Origin: G963668605 sp963668605
GTDB taxonomy: Bacteria; Acidobacteriota; Terriglobia; Bryobacterales; Bryobacteraceae
Direction of reading: 5' to 3'
DNA length: 64,000 nucleotides
Assembly: GCA_963668605.1 (NCBI GenBank)
Contig: OY764903.1
Span: 5,146,001 to 5,210,000 of the forward strand
Positions 49,834-59,047 of the stretch are shown here, in pieces. How positions within the stretch are numbered: position 1 is the stretch's first letter; each line of letters opens with the position of its first letter. The notes under the pieces were generated by a model that was not told where the DNA came from, made no database searches, and saw only the letters and a list, made by a program, of their open reading frames with translations. A program made the position numbers and the translations under genes.

Positions 49834-50772
49834 CTACAGCTTGGGTGCGTAGTAGCCCTTACGGGCGCGAACCTGGAGATCTTTGCGATTCTTCACGTTG
49901 ACTTTGATCTCGTGATAGAGCCCGTCGGCGCGTAGTGGCTCCGGGCGGTAGAGCAGGCTGTATTGATGCCGCAATTCGTTGGAGATGTTCTCGAAGGATT
50001 GCGCCAGGTCCTGTACCTTAAAGGGGAAGAAGGTCATACCACCGGTCTCCGACGCAAAGTACCGAAGCACCTTGTCGCCGTCACTTTCGACGCGCGTGAT
50101 ATTGGTGGAGATCGCATAGATCACGACGTCGGCCTTCTGCGCCATCTCCAGCGCCTGGTCGCGCGTGTAGCGGCTCTGGTTGTCGTCGCCGTCGCTGAGG
50201 ACCACCATAGCGCGCCGGAATTTGTGGCGCGGTTGATCCTGCATCAACTTGTCGCGACAGGCAAAATAGACGGCGTCGTAGAGAGCCGTGCCGCCGCCGG
50301 GACGCATATTGCGAATCGAGGCGGCCAGTTTCTGCGTGTCGTCGGTGAGGTCGGCAATCAACTCCGCCGCTGTGTCGAAGCTCACCACAATCGCCTTGTC
50401 ATGGCGCGGACGCAGCAGGTTGTTGATGAACTCGATGGCCGCCTCTTGTTCGAACTTGAAGCGGTCCCGGATGCTGTTGCTCGTGTCGACCAGGATGGCA
50501 AGCCGCAACGGTAGATCGGATTCGGCGACGAACTCGAGGATCTTCTGCTGTTTCTTCGTTTCGAAGACTTGAAAGTCCTCGGATTTCAAGTCGGTGATGA
50601 AGCGTCCCTTCTTGTCGCTGACCGTGAAGAGCAGGTTAACGCGCGTCACGTCGAGGACGATTCGGTTGGGATCGTCGGCGACCTCCGGTTTCGACGCGGG
50701 CGGCTTGGTCTGCGCCCCCACGGCGAGTGCCGTCAACAATACGAGGGCTGCGAGCCTGTCCAGCAGTTTCAT
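49834..50772 (-). CDS. VWFA-related exported protein (acidobacterial type)
   Basis: The product has 312 residues from ATG 50772, where AGGA stands seven bases upstream. A signal peptide (LDRLAALVLLTALAVGAQ) is followed by VTRVNLLFTVSDKKGRFITD, a segment typical of the VWFA-related acidobacterial family. The MIDAS motif LVDTSNSIRD comes next, with metal-site partners GGGTALYDAVYF and VVLSDGDDNQSRY. Such domains bind protein partners through a metal ion; the role is unknown. The gene is common in many copies in Acidobacteriota, which supports the assignment of this window. It follows rluD by 18 bases on the same strand. Confidence 0.9.
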   Translation of the reverse strand: MKLLDRLAALVLLTALAVGAQTKPPASKPEVADDPNRIVLDVTRVNLLFTVSDKKGRFITDLKSEDFQVFETKKQQKILEFVAESDLPLRLAILVDTSNSIRDRFKFEQEAAIEFINNLLRPRHDKAIVVSFDTAAELIADLTDDTQKLAASIRNMRPGGGTALYDAVYFACRDKLMQDQPRHKFRRAMVVLSDGDDNQSRYTRDQALEMAQKADVVIYAISTNITRVESDGDKVLRYFASETGGMTFFPFKVQDLAQSFENISNELRHQYSLLYRPEPLRADGLYHEIKVNVKNRKDLQVRARKGYYAPKL

Positions 50773-50790
50773 GGAATGTTCCTGCAACGA

Positions 50791-51690
50791 TTATAGGAGG
50801 CTTGCGAGCCATGCCTCAAGCTCGGCAGGCAGCGGAGCTTCAACGGTGATAGCGGCGCCGCTCGATGGACTGAGGAAAGTGATTTGGCGCGCGTGCAGAA
50901 AAAACCGTGCTGGGTCCGGATTTCCAGGTGGCGCGCCATAAAGCCGGTCTCCCGCAACGGGATGCCCAATGCTCGCCAGATGTACCCGAATCTGGTGGGT
51001 ACGCCCGGTTCCGATGCGCACCTCCAGAAGCGTGTGCTTCGGATAGCGCCGCACGACGCGGTACTCGGTAAGGGCTGTGCGCCCATGCCCGGCCTTCGTG
51101 GTCATGCGCACGCGGCGCCGCGGATCGCGCGTGACCGGCGTGTCGATGCGGCCTTCGTCGCGGGCCACGCATCCGTGCACCAGCGCGAGATAGATCTTGT
51201 GCACGTTGCGCGAAGCAAACTGCTCGCTCAGGTTGCGGTGAGCCGCATCATGACGCGCCACCAGAATCACACCGCTCGTATCGCGGTCGAGGCGATGGAC
51301 GATGCCTGGCCGCAGATCGCCGCCCACGGCCGATAGCTTCTCGAAACGATGCAGCAGGGCGTTCACAAGCGTTCCCTTGTGATGACCCGCGCCGGCGTGC
51401 ACGACGACGCCCGCCTGTTTGTTCACCGCCACAACGTCATCGTCTTCGTAAAGAATCTCGATGGGTAGATCTTCGGGCTCCGCTTTAAGCGGCGGAAGTT
51501 CGCCGGGTTGTACCTCGACGCTCTCCCTCCCGCGAAGAATTTGCGACGCCTTGCCCGCCACGCCGTCGACCTGGACACGCCCATCTTTCACCCAACTCTG
51601 CAGCCGTGCGCGGCTGTATTGTGGCAGTTGTTCGTGCAAAAACAGATCCAGGCGTTTGCCGGCGTCGGAGATTGTGGCGTTTAGAGTCAC
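50791..51690 (-). CDS. rluD: RluD-family 23S rRNA pseudouridine synthase
   Basis: The 299-residue enzyme has an N-terminal S4 RNA-binding domain (LDLFLHEQLPQYSRARLQSW). The catalytic domain has the Asp in GIVHRLDRDTSGVILVAR, RTALTEYRVVRR follows, and IGTGRTHQIRVHLASIGHP is conserved. It modifies uridines in 23S rRNA helix 69 or a similar site. It starts at GTG 51690. Only 22 bases separate it from the divergent galU start, so the two promoters must overlap each other's coding ends. Confidence 0.93.
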   Translation of the reverse strand: MTLNATISDAGKRLDLFLHEQLPQYSRARLQSWVKDGRVQVDGVAGKASQILRGRESVEVQPGELPPLKAEPEDLPIEILYEDDDVVAVNKQAGVVVHAGAGHHKGTLVNALLHRFEKLSAVGGDLRPGIVHRLDRDTSGVILVARHDAAHRNLSEQFASRNVHKIYLALVHGCVARDEGRIDTPVTRDPRRRVRMTTKAGHGRTALTEYRVVRRYPKHTLLEVRIGTGRTHQIRVHLASIGHPVAGDRLYGAPPGNPDPARFFLHARQITFLSPSSGAAITVEAPLPAELEAWLASLL

Positions 51691-51712
51691 TTACTCGTTA
51701 TATATTCAAAAG

Positions 51713-52609
51713 GTGATCCAATGCGCAATCGTTCCTGTCGCCGGCCATGGTACACGCCTGCTTCCCGCTACTAAATCCCAGCCCAAAGAGATGCTGCCCG
51801 TCGCTCGCAAGCCGATCGTTCAGTACGTCGCCGAAGAGTTGGTGGCGAATGGAATCGACCAGCTTTTATTTGTCACGGGCCGCAGCAAGAGCTCTATCGA
51901 GAATCACTTCGACAACGATCCCGAGTTGGCCAGTGTGCTCACGTCGACCAACAAGAAAGAACTGCTCCAGGACATCGCCTTCGAGGCGCTGAACCTCGAC
52001 ATCTTCTACACGCGCCAGCGCATGCAGAAAGGGCTTGGCGATGCGATTCTATGCGGCGAGCATTTCGTCGGCGAGCGCCCGTTTGTCGTCGCGCTGGGCG
52101 ACTCCATCCTCGGACTGCATGGGCAGTCGCGCGCGATCGAGCGCATGACACAGTTGTTCGAGTCGCGCCATGCGAGTTGCGTGATCGCCGTGGAAGAGGT
52201 CCCGCACGAAGAGACCAGCCACTATGGCATCGTTCAACCGTCCGATGGCGACGGCGAGTGTTTTCGCGTCTTGAATCTCGTCGAAAAACCGAAGCCCGAA
52301 GAAGCGCCGAGCAACCTCGCCATCGCCGGCCGCTATGTGTTTTCGCCGCTGATCTTCGACCTGATCCGGCAGGTGAAGCCCGACAAGCGCGGCGAAATTC
52401 AGATCACCGACGCAATCCAGCGCATGTGCGACGAAGGCAAGCGCGTGCTGGCCTTCAAGCTGCCGCCCGGCGAAAAACGCTACGACATCGGCAACTTCCC
52501 CAGCTACTACGAAACTTTTGTCGAGTTCGCTCTCGCCGATCCGGAATATGGCGACGAATTTCGAAAAACGCTCGCGCGCATCCTCGCCGGGGAGAACGGC
52601 GGGCGGTGA
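51713..52609 (+). CDS. galU: UTP-glucose-1-phosphate uridylyltransferase
   Basis: The 298-residue product from GTG 51713 fits GalU length; the long open frame upstream lies inside rluD and has no GalU match. The nucleotide loop VPVAGHGTRLLPATKSQPKE follows the start. VVALGDSILG is the metal site, and NLVEKPKPEEAPSNLAIAGRY and DKRGEIQITDAIQRM are typical. It makes UDP-glucose for glycogen-independent polysaccharides and cell-surface glycans. The stop overlaps the GTG of the glycosyltransferase gene, so they are coupled. Confidence 0.95.
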   Translation: MIQCAIVPVAGHGTRLLPATKSQPKEMLPVARKPIVQYVAEELVANGIDQLLFVTGRSKSSIENHFDNDPELASVLTSTNKKELLQDIAFEALNLDIFYTRQRMQKGLGDAILCGEHFVGERPFVVALGDSILGLHGQSRAIERMTQLFESRHASCVIAVEEVPHEETSHYGIVQPSDGDGECFRVLNLVEKPKPEEAPSNLAIAGRYVFSPLIFDLIRQVKPDKRGEIQITDAIQRMCDEGKRVLAFKLPPGEKRYDIGNFPSYYETFVEFALADPEYGDEFRKTLARILAGENGGR

Positions 52610-54012
52610 AGACGCGGGCGGTCTTCGCGCTGCTCTTTCTATTTCTGCTCGCGACCCGTCTGTGTCACATAAACATCCTCTGGACGGAAGAGGATCTGCC
52701 TCTAGCCGCCGCTCTGCAAGTGCTCCACGGCAAGATGCTCTACCGTGATGTGTGGTTCGACAAGCCTCCGCTTGTGCCTGGCATCTATCTGCTCTGGCTG
52801 GCGCATACCGGCTGGTTGCTGCGCGTTGCGGGAGCGCTGTATATCCTGCTGGCCGCGTGGATCGCGTATCTGTTCGGCAAAGACGTGTGGGGCGAAAAAG
52901 AAGGTCGGCTCGCAGCCTGGCTGCTGGCGTTTTTCCTGACCTTTGGAATTCCGGGCGCGGTCTTGCCGCTAGCCGCGGATCTGCTCATGGTCGTTCCGCA
53001 TCTGGGGGCCGTCTATTTTGCGTGGCGGCGCAAGGCATTCCTAAGCGGATTGCTGGCGGGCGTCGCGCTGCTGTTCAATTCCAAGGCGCTCTTCGTGCTC
53101 GCCGTGTGCGCGATTTTCGACTATCGCCAGATCGTGCCGCTGCTGGCTGGTTTCGCGCTTCCTAACGTGGCCGCTCTGCTCTGGCTCGCCGCGTGCGGTG
53201 CGCTGGGCGACTACTATTTGCAGGTCTGGCGCTTGGGTGTGCTCTACTCTCAACACACATTCGTGGACAATCCGGCCGCCGCAGGTTTCCAGCGAACGCT
53301 GAACTGGCTGGGCTTCCACGCCGCCTGCGTCGTGGGCGCAGCGTGGTTCTGGTGGAAGGAACGCGGCGGCGCGCGCTGGCGTTTCGCTGCCTGGGCCGTT
53401 ATTTCGATGGCCGCCGTCACGCTGGGCTGGCGCTTTTTCCCGCGCTACTATCTGCAACTGCTGCCCGTTTTCGTCCTCGCCGGCGCACGCGGCATCGCCA
53501 CTATGGGGCGCCTGCGAATGCTCGCTCTGCTGCTGCTTTCGATCCCGCTGGTTCGCTTCGCACCGCGTTACGGCATGCTGGCTTGGGATGCACTCTCTGG
53601 CCGGGAGCATACCTGGAGCGATGTGGCCATGGACAGCGACAGCCGCGCGGCGTCGGACTTTGTCGCGCGAAACTCGCAATCCGGCGACACCCTCTTCGTA
53701 TGGGGCTATCGTCCCGACGTTTTCGCCTATACGCGCATCCCGGCGGCCTCACGCTTTCTGGAGTCGCAGCCTCTGACCGGTGTACTAGCCGACCGGCATC
53801 TCACGCAGACCACTCGGCTGCCCGCGCAATGGCTGGATGCAAATCGCGCGGAACTCGCGCGCTCGCGGCCTCGCTGGATACTCGACGGGCTTGGACTCTA
53901 CAACCCAGCACTAGCCATCACCGCGTTCGCGGACCTGCACGGCTGGCTGGCGGATTACCGCGAAGTGCATCGGACCGCGAACACGGTGATCTATCGCCGG
54001 GTGGCGCAATAG
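52606..54012 (+). CDS. GT-C membrane glycosyltransferase (ArnT/GT39-like)
   Basis: The product has 468 residues from GTG 52606, which overlaps the galU stop as GTGA; GGGGAG stands 10 bases upstream. The first segments give LLFLFLLATRLCHINILWTE. The acidic loop WTEEDLPLAAALQVLHGKML and DVWFDKPPLVPGIYLLWL match GT39/GT83 enzymes that use polyprenyl-phosphate sugars. About ten membrane segments are present, then a C-terminal soluble domain (SRAASDFVARNSQSGDTLFV). The pairing with galU suggests a glucose-based donor made locally, but that is inference. Confidence 0.82.
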   Translation: MKTRAVFALLFLFLLATRLCHINILWTEEDLPLAAALQVLHGKMLYRDVWFDKPPLVPGIYLLWLAHTGWLLRVAGALYILLAAWIAYLFGKDVWGEKEGRLAAWLLAFFLTFGIPGAVLPLAADLLMVVPHLGAVYFAWRRKAFLSGLLAGVALLFNSKALFVLAVCAIFDYRQIVPLLAGFALPNVAALLWLAACGALGDYYLQVWRLGVLYSQHTFVDNPAAAGFQRTLNWLGFHAACVVGAAWFWWKERGGARWRFAAWAVISMAAVTLGWRFFPRYYLQLLPVFVLAGARGIATMGRLRMLALLLLSIPLVRFAPRYGMLAWDALSGREHTWSDVAMDSDSRAASDFVARNSQSGDTLFVWGYRPDVFAYTRIPAASRFLESQPLTGVLADRHLTQTTRLPAQWLDANRAELARSRPRWILDGLGLYNPALAITAFADLHGWLADYREVHRTANTVIYRRVAQ

Positions 54013-54074
54013 CGATGCTTGAATGCGCTGCGGCCTGCGCATCGTCTCACACGATCACGCTTCGCGGATAAGCG

Positions 54075-57000
54075 CTACATCTGCCCGTGGAACGGGTCCG
54101 CACCGATCGTCCCCAGCAACTCTTCGAGATAGGCCGGAGCGCTGACTCGCGCCAGTTGTTCCTGCGCTGTGGCGAGGCGCGCCGCGATGTCGACGTGCGC
54201 GGACTGCGCGCTGGTGCGGAACGCTTCGAGCGCGGCCAGGTGGCGCCGCCAGAGTGCGACGTCGCGCTCCTGTTTCACCTTGAGCCGCTCTTGGTACCAG
54301 TCGCTCGCCAGCACCGAATCGCGCGTGAAGAGGGCGCGCACGTCGGGATGCTCGATGCCTTTGCCCTCCCAGTCGCCATGCACCATGATGTGCAGCAGCG
54401 CTTGTAGTGGAGGGCACGCCGCGGCTACGCTGCCATCCTCGAAGTAGTTCAGCGCCACGCGCCGCTGTGCTTCCACAATGCTTTCGACGCCGGCCGCGAA
54501 GACAGCCGGATCCTGTTTCTCCGGGCGCAGCAACTCTTCGGGAAAGACCGAATCGGGCGTTTCAAAGATGCGGCCGAGGAAGCGGTCGGCAAACAGCGCG
54601 GTGATCCGGTAGCCCAGACGGCTGGCCAGCACCATCCGGCCGTTGAACTCGAAATCATTCAGTTTTTCCAGATAGCCGTTCGCGATCAGAAATTGCGGGT
54701 CGCGCTCATCGACCTTCACACGGCACCAGATCTCCGGCACGAGCATGCTGATGTCGTGGTCCACACGGTAGTTCGGACCGACGTGACCCGCCGCCGTCGT
54801 AAAGCCGGCGTAACCCGTCAGGATGAAAGAGACCAGAGCGTTATTCACATCGACAACCGGCCAGAGCGCGTTGAACGGTCCTTTCGTGAGCGCGCCTTCG
54901 CTTCCGAATCCGGTGGTCGAAGGGGACTTGCCCGTCAGGCTGCAGATGAAGTCCATAAACAACTCGGGCAGTTCCTGGTAGTGAATTGGATTGAACACGG
55001 CCAGCGGCGGAATGCCGGCTTTCGCATCCGGCGGATTGTTGCGGCGGCCGGCCAGGACCGCGTTCACTGGGAAGTGTACCTGCTGGTCCGCCGGGACTTC
55101 GCGATCCAGGCGCGCGCAGACTTCCGCCAGATACGACTCGCGCGGGTTGGCCAGGTCGGGGCGCGTTTGCAGATAGCGCGGATTCTTCGAGGGCTTGCCG
55201 TCGACCAGCCGCGCATGGGCGGAGCAGACTACATATTCAGGTCCGCCGCCCTGGACAAACTCCGCGAGCAGGCGCTTCATCGGCTCCGTGTACTGGTCGA
55301 ACTCGACAAGGTGTTCGACGATGGCGCGCGCCTTTTCGACCGACAGCGGTTCGAAGTTAGAGAGAAACGTGCCAGGCGCGGAAATGTCGGCTTCGGCCTG
55401 CTGATCGAAGCCTGGATGCACAGCGTCATCGGGACGCTGAAACAGCAGAGACTCGCAATTGACCACCAGTTTGGCGCTGAGATTCGGGTACTTGCTATCG
55501 AAATCCTTCAGACTGCCGCGCGGAACGACAACGGAAGCAGTGATGTCGTCCTCCACCTGCACCTTGTCGGCGGGATGAAAATCGGGCCGCAATTTGTAAA
55601 TGCGCCAGGAGCCTTCCGGATCGAAGCCGACGCGCAGATAGTTTCCCACCAGCTTCTGGTTTTCGTACTTCAACTCGTGACCGAGGAAGCCGTTGATGCG
55701 GTCGACAGTGAAGTGAGCGCGCCACTGATCGCCCCACTCCGGCCGGTAATAGCGCTTCACGGTGAAGACCAGTTGCCGGATGGTCTGCGGGAGTTGCCGG
55801 AGCCACTCATTGTATTCGGCGGTGTACTCGGCTGACGGCGTCAGCAGGCGTATCACGGAACCGAGCGACCGCTCAGGCGAAAGCACAGGGCGCTGCGCAC
55901 GGGCCTCGTGTTGCGGCTGCAAAAATATCGTCGAAAAGTCGCGCTTGAGGATCGCGTCCACCTGCTCCATGTCGCCGCGATAGTCTTTGATGAAGACCGG
56001 ACCTTTCAGCAACACACTGCTGATCGATTTCGAGATTTCAGACTTGCCGCCGCCCGAAACCGTACAGGGCTTGTGGCACAGCGTGCCATGCGCGACGGAG
56101 CCCACGAGGCGCCAGATGTCACCGCCCAAACGCTTCTCCAGGCGAACTTTGTAACCCGAAGGCAGCACGTAGACCTCGCCCTCGCGTAGAGTGATGCGCT
56201 GTTCGCCGCCATCTTCGCGCCGCCATTTCACGAAGCCCTCGCGGACGCTGAATTCAGCATGCTCGGGGATGTAGAGAATACTGGGATAACGCCGGTCGAC
56301 GGCATAGCCTTCTGGCTGCAAATCCGCGCGCACTCCCAACAAACGCAGAGCTTTGGCGAAGGGCGTTTTCTTCAGCAGAACCGTGCGCTCCATCGAGAAG
56401 TCCTGGCCGAGGATATAGGCGGGGAAGGCGATCGCGCCGCCGGCGTGCTCTTCCTCGCAAAGCCCATAGAGGTTGGCCGAAAAACTGATTTGCGTCTTCA
56501 CCTCTTTCTTGCAGTAGCCGAAGTAGTTGTCGGCAATGATCGTGACCATCACGCCGCGCCGGTCGCGGCAGGCGGCCTTGAAGGCATGGCCGCCGTTGTA
56601 GGCTTCGTCTTCATCGCGCCAGCACATACCGTCGCGTCGCTGCCGCTCGGTCGCGGCGTCGAAATGCGGCAGGCCGAGCGCTTTCTTCTTCGCGCCCAAC
56701 AGGTGCGGAGCGAGGATCACGCATCCGCTGTGGCCGGTCCAATGCAGTCCATCGAGAGCAGCGTCGTTTTCGGGCAAATACGGATCGCCGGCGTTGCCGA
56801 AAATACCCTCCACGAAATCGAGATTGCTGACCAAGCTGGCTGGTGCGAAGAAGCGTATTTCCATCGTCTTGCGCGGATCGCTCCCGGTGGCGGGGCAAAC
56901 GACGGGACGCAACGACAGGGAGACAAACAAGCGCACATGCTCTTCTTGATCGGAAGTGAAAGGCAACGTCAACAGATCCGCCGGAGGACACAACGCCGCG

Positions 57001-57488
57001 GCCAGCAAGGCGGCGAAGGCTTGCTTGGGCACTTCAGTCTTGTCGGCGGGAACCGGAAAACCGCCCTCCACAATGTGGAACAGGCCTTCGCTGGTGCGGC
57101 GGTCGCTCTTGGGATTGTGCAGCACACCCTGCGCCGTGCGATAGGAGTGCACATAGGGAGATGTAAAGCTGTCTTTAAAGGGAGGCAGCGACAGGGCGCG
57201 CGCGAGCCCGGGACGATCGAGGGCGAACGTATTGGCGGGCAACCGCGGCGCGCCTTGCGGGCAGACATCTTTGAGACAGTCGTCCAGAAACGCCTGAATG
57301 CGCGCGTCGGCCGGACACTGGCGGCCCGCGAGCAACTGGTCTTTCTGGTAGAAGTTGCGCAGCAGCGGAGCCGCGAGTTCCAGAGAATATGCATCGGCGG
57401 TGCTGTGGCTGGTGGGTTGGCCGAGCGCCGCGAGCTTCAAATTGATGTAGCGAACGAGTTCGTCGTTGTGTGTATCGATGGCCTTCAT
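54075..57488 (-). CDS. Probable PPi-type phosphoenolpyruvate carboxykinase
   Basis: The 1137-residue product from ATG 57488 has GGAGAGG 12 bases before it. It fits the large PPi-dependent PEPCK known from Propionibacterium and Entamoeba, which is about 1130-1190 residues. The P-loop-like block TLCHKPCTVSGGGKSEISKS is near 469-488. Conserved-looking regions are ATTIIADNYFGYCKKE-like VTIIADNYFGYCKKEVKTQ near 315, and STTGFGSEGALTKGPFNALW with GYAGFTTAAGHVGPNYRVDH near 870-910. This enzyme would form oxaloacetate and PPi from PEP, CO2 and phosphate, a reversible anaplerotic route. The identification is by length and recalled motifs, not by search. It is divergent from the DEAD-box helicase gene. 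Confidence 0.65.
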   Translation of the reverse strand: MKAIDTHNDELVRYINLKLAALGQPTSHSTADAYSLELAAPLLRNFYQKDQLLAGRQCPADARIQAFLDDCLKDVCPQGAPRLPANTFALDRPGLARALSLPPFKDSFTSPYVHSYRTAQGVLHNPKSDRRTSEGLFHIVEGGFPVPADKTEVPKQAFAALLAAALCPPADLLTLPFTSDQEEHVRLFVSLSLRPVVCPATGSDPRKTMEIRFFAPASLVSNLDFVEGIFGNAGDPYLPENDAALDGLHWTGHSGCVILAPHLLGAKKKALGLPHFDAATERQRRDGMCWRDEDEAYNGGHAFKAACRDRRGVMVTIIADNYFGYCKKEVKTQISFSANLYGLCEEEHAGGAIAFPAYILGQDFSMERTVLLKKTPFAKALRLLGVRADLQPEGYAVDRRYPSILYIPEHAEFSVREGFVKWRREDGGEQRITLREGEVYVLPSGYKVRLEKRLGGDIWRLVGSVAHGTLCHKPCTVSGGGKSEISKSISSVLLKGPVFIKDYRGDMEQVDAILKRDFSTIFLQPQHEARAQRPVLSPERSLGSVIRLLTPSAEYTAEYNEWLRQLPQTIRQLVFTVKRYYRPEWGDQWRAHFTVDRINGFLGHELKYENQKLVGNYLRVGFDPEGSWRIYKLRPDFHPADKVQVEDDITASVVVPRGSLKDFDSKYPNLSAKLVVNCESLLFQRPDDAVHPGFDQQAEADISAPGTFLSNFEPLSVEKARAIVEHLVEFDQYTEPMKRLLAEFVQGGGPEYVVCSAHARLVDGKPSKNPRYLQTRPDLANPRESYLAEVCARLDREVPADQQVHFPVNAVLAGRRNNPPDAKAGIPPLAVFNPIHYQELPELFMDFICSLTGKSPSTTGFGSEGALTKGPFNALWPVVDVNNALVSFILTGYAGFTTAAGHVGPNYRVDHDISMLVPEIWCRVKVDERDPQFLIANGYLEKLNDFEFNGRMVLASRLGYRITALFADRFLGRIFETPDSVFPEELLRPEKQDPAVFAAGVESIVEAQRRVALNYFEDGSVAAACPPLQALLHIMVHGDWEGKGIEHPDVRALFTRDSVLASDWYQERLKVKQERDVALWRRHLAALEAFRTSAQSAHVDIAARLATAQEQLARVSAPAYLEELLGTIGADPFHGQM

Positions 57489-57566
57489 ACGGTTGCGTTG
57501 CCTCTCCGGAATCATTGTGCAGACGGGCGTTACCTTCAGGTTAGCAAGCCCCACCCCGGAATGCGC

Positions 57567-57572
57567 TATAAT
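57567..57572 (+). promoter_or_regulatory. TATAAT, possible -10 element for the DEAD-box gene
   Basis: A perfect TATAAT stands about 75 bases before ATG 57647. No good -35 hexamer is found at 16-18 bases upstream, so it is a weak candidate. If used, the helicase gene would have a leader of about 68 bases. Confidence 0.3.
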
Positions 57573-57646
57573 CAAAACTACCGGAGAAGTACCGCAAACC
57601 CCTCTTTCCAGTCGGCTAGCTGAACCCACTTCCCCCAACCTATCGA

Positions 57647-58972
57647 ATGAACAATTTCTCTGAACTGTCTCTGTCTCCTGCCCTGCAGGGGAACCTGGCC
57701 CGCCACAAGTTTGTAACACCGACACCTGTGCAGGCCGAATCCATTCCTCCGGCTCTTGCCGGCAAGGATATTCTGGCCACGGCACAAACCGGGACCGGAA
57801 AAACATTAGCCTTCGCACTGCCGCTGCTCCAGAACCTGAGCACGGATACTGCCGTAAAGGGCGTACGCGCTGTCATCCTGGTACCGACGCGTGAACTCGC
57901 CATGCAGGTGCTCGAATCTTTCAACTTGCTCAGCCCCGGTACGGGAATTCGCTGTGCGTTAGTGGTGGGCGGCTCATCAGAGCACGCTCAGTTGATGGCT
58001 ATTCGCAAAGGTGCGCAAGTCCTGGTGGCGACACCGGGCCGCCTGTGCGATTTTCTAAATCGCAGACTCGTCAAGCTGAACACTGTCAGCTCGCTGGTGC
58101 TCGATGAGGCGGACCGCATGCTCGACATGGGTTTCCTGCCCGCGATCAAGCTGATTCTCGAAGCTCTGCCCACCAAACGGCAGACGCTGTTCTTCTCGGC
58201 GACCATCGAAAGTTCCGTGGCGCACCTGGTCAACACGTACCTGACGGACCCGGTTCGCGTCGCGATCGGTTCCACCACCAAGCCGGCCGAAAACGTTGAG
58301 CTGCAAGTTTTCGAAGTGCAACAGAACGAGAAGCCGAGCCTGCTGCGCGTGCTTCTCAAACAGCATCCGGGCACGTTCCTCGTCTTTGCGCGTACGAAGC
58401 ACGGCGCCGACAGGCTGGCGACCAGACTGGCGAGCGAAGGCGTCAATGCGGCCCGCATCCACGGCAACCGCACACAAGCGCAGCGTAACGAAGCGTTGCA
58501 GGGTTTCCGCCAAGGCCGTTACCGCGTTCTGGTGGCCACCGATGTCGCCGCGCGCGGCATCCACGTCGAGAACATCGGACACGTCGTGAACTACGACCTG
58601 CCGCAGGTGCCCGAGGACTTCATTCATCGCGTCGGACGCACCGGTCGCGTGAATGCCAAAGGTATCGCCTCCACCTTCGCGACCCGTGCGGAACGCGGCG
58701 AAATCCGGCGTATCGAGAAGACGATTAACCTCAAGTTGAACAAACTGGAGCTCTCTCCGGAAGTGGTCCGCGAGACCATCCGCGAGCAGTCTGCACCCAT
58801 CGCCGCCGCCCGGCCGGCGAACGCATCCAGGGCGAATGTCGCCCCGTTCTATGCCAAGCCCGCGGGCCGCAACCTCGGCTGGCAGGCGCGCATGGCCGAA
58901 AACCGCAAGCAGAAGTCGCCGTCGGGCCGCGGTCCGTCGCGCTTCGCCGGCGCCGCACGCCGCGCCAGTTAG
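57647..58972 (+). CDS. DEAD-box RNA helicase (RhlE-like)
   Basis: The 441-residue helicase has FVTPTPVQAESIPPALAGKD with the Q motif, AQTGTGKTLAF (motif I), VPTRELA, TPGRL, VLDEADRMLDMGF (DEAD), SATIE (SAT) and VFARTKHGAD. ATDVAARGIHVENI and HRVGRTGRVN follow. The C-terminal tail is basic and Gly/Ala/Arg-rich, like RhlE proteins. It remodels RNA, often at low temperature or in ribosome assembly. A very strong terminator follows 22 bases after its stop. Confidence 0.94.
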   Translation: MNNFSELSLSPALQGNLARHKFVTPTPVQAESIPPALAGKDILATAQTGTGKTLAFALPLLQNLSTDTAVKGVRAVILVPTRELAMQVLESFNLLSPGTGIRCALVVGGSSEHAQLMAIRKGAQVLVATPGRLCDFLNRRLVKLNTVSSLVLDEADRMLDMGFLPAIKLILEALPTKRQTLFFSATIESSVAHLVNTYLTDPVRVAIGSTTKPAENVELQVFEVQQNEKPSLLRVLLKQHPGTFLVFARTKHGADRLATRLASEGVNAARIHGNRTQAQRNEALQGFRQGRYRVLVATDVAARGIHVENIGHVVNYDLPQVPEDFIHRVGRTGRVNAKGIASTFATRAERGEIRRIEKTINLKLNKLELSPEVVRETIREQSAPIAAARPANASRANVAPFYAKPAGRNLGWQARMAENRKQKSPSGRGPSRFAGAARRAS

Positions 58973-58994
58973 GTAGTCAGCAAGCAGCGTTATC

Positions 58995-59035
58995 GCTCCG
59001 GCCGCGCCAATTTGTGCGCGGCCGGAGCTTTTTTT
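58995..59035 (+). terminator. Very strong intrinsic terminator after the DEAD-box gene
   Basis: The 13-base perfect GC-rich stem (58995-59007 with 59016-59028) encloses an eight-base loop and is followed by seven T residues (59029-59035). It ends 12 bases before the ATG of cobQ, leaving no room for a normal promoter. Confidence 0.95.
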
Positions 59036-59047
59036 ATTTGTCGGACA

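Noticed and set aside
52051..52605. Upstream part of the glycosyltransferase frame inside galU
   Set aside because: Arg-rich shadow of galU; a GTG at 52606 gives a coupled start with a binding site.
56259..57623. 454-residue plus-strand frame over the PPi-PEPCK candidate
   Set aside because: Antisense shadow with Gly/Arg/Gln bias and no domain.
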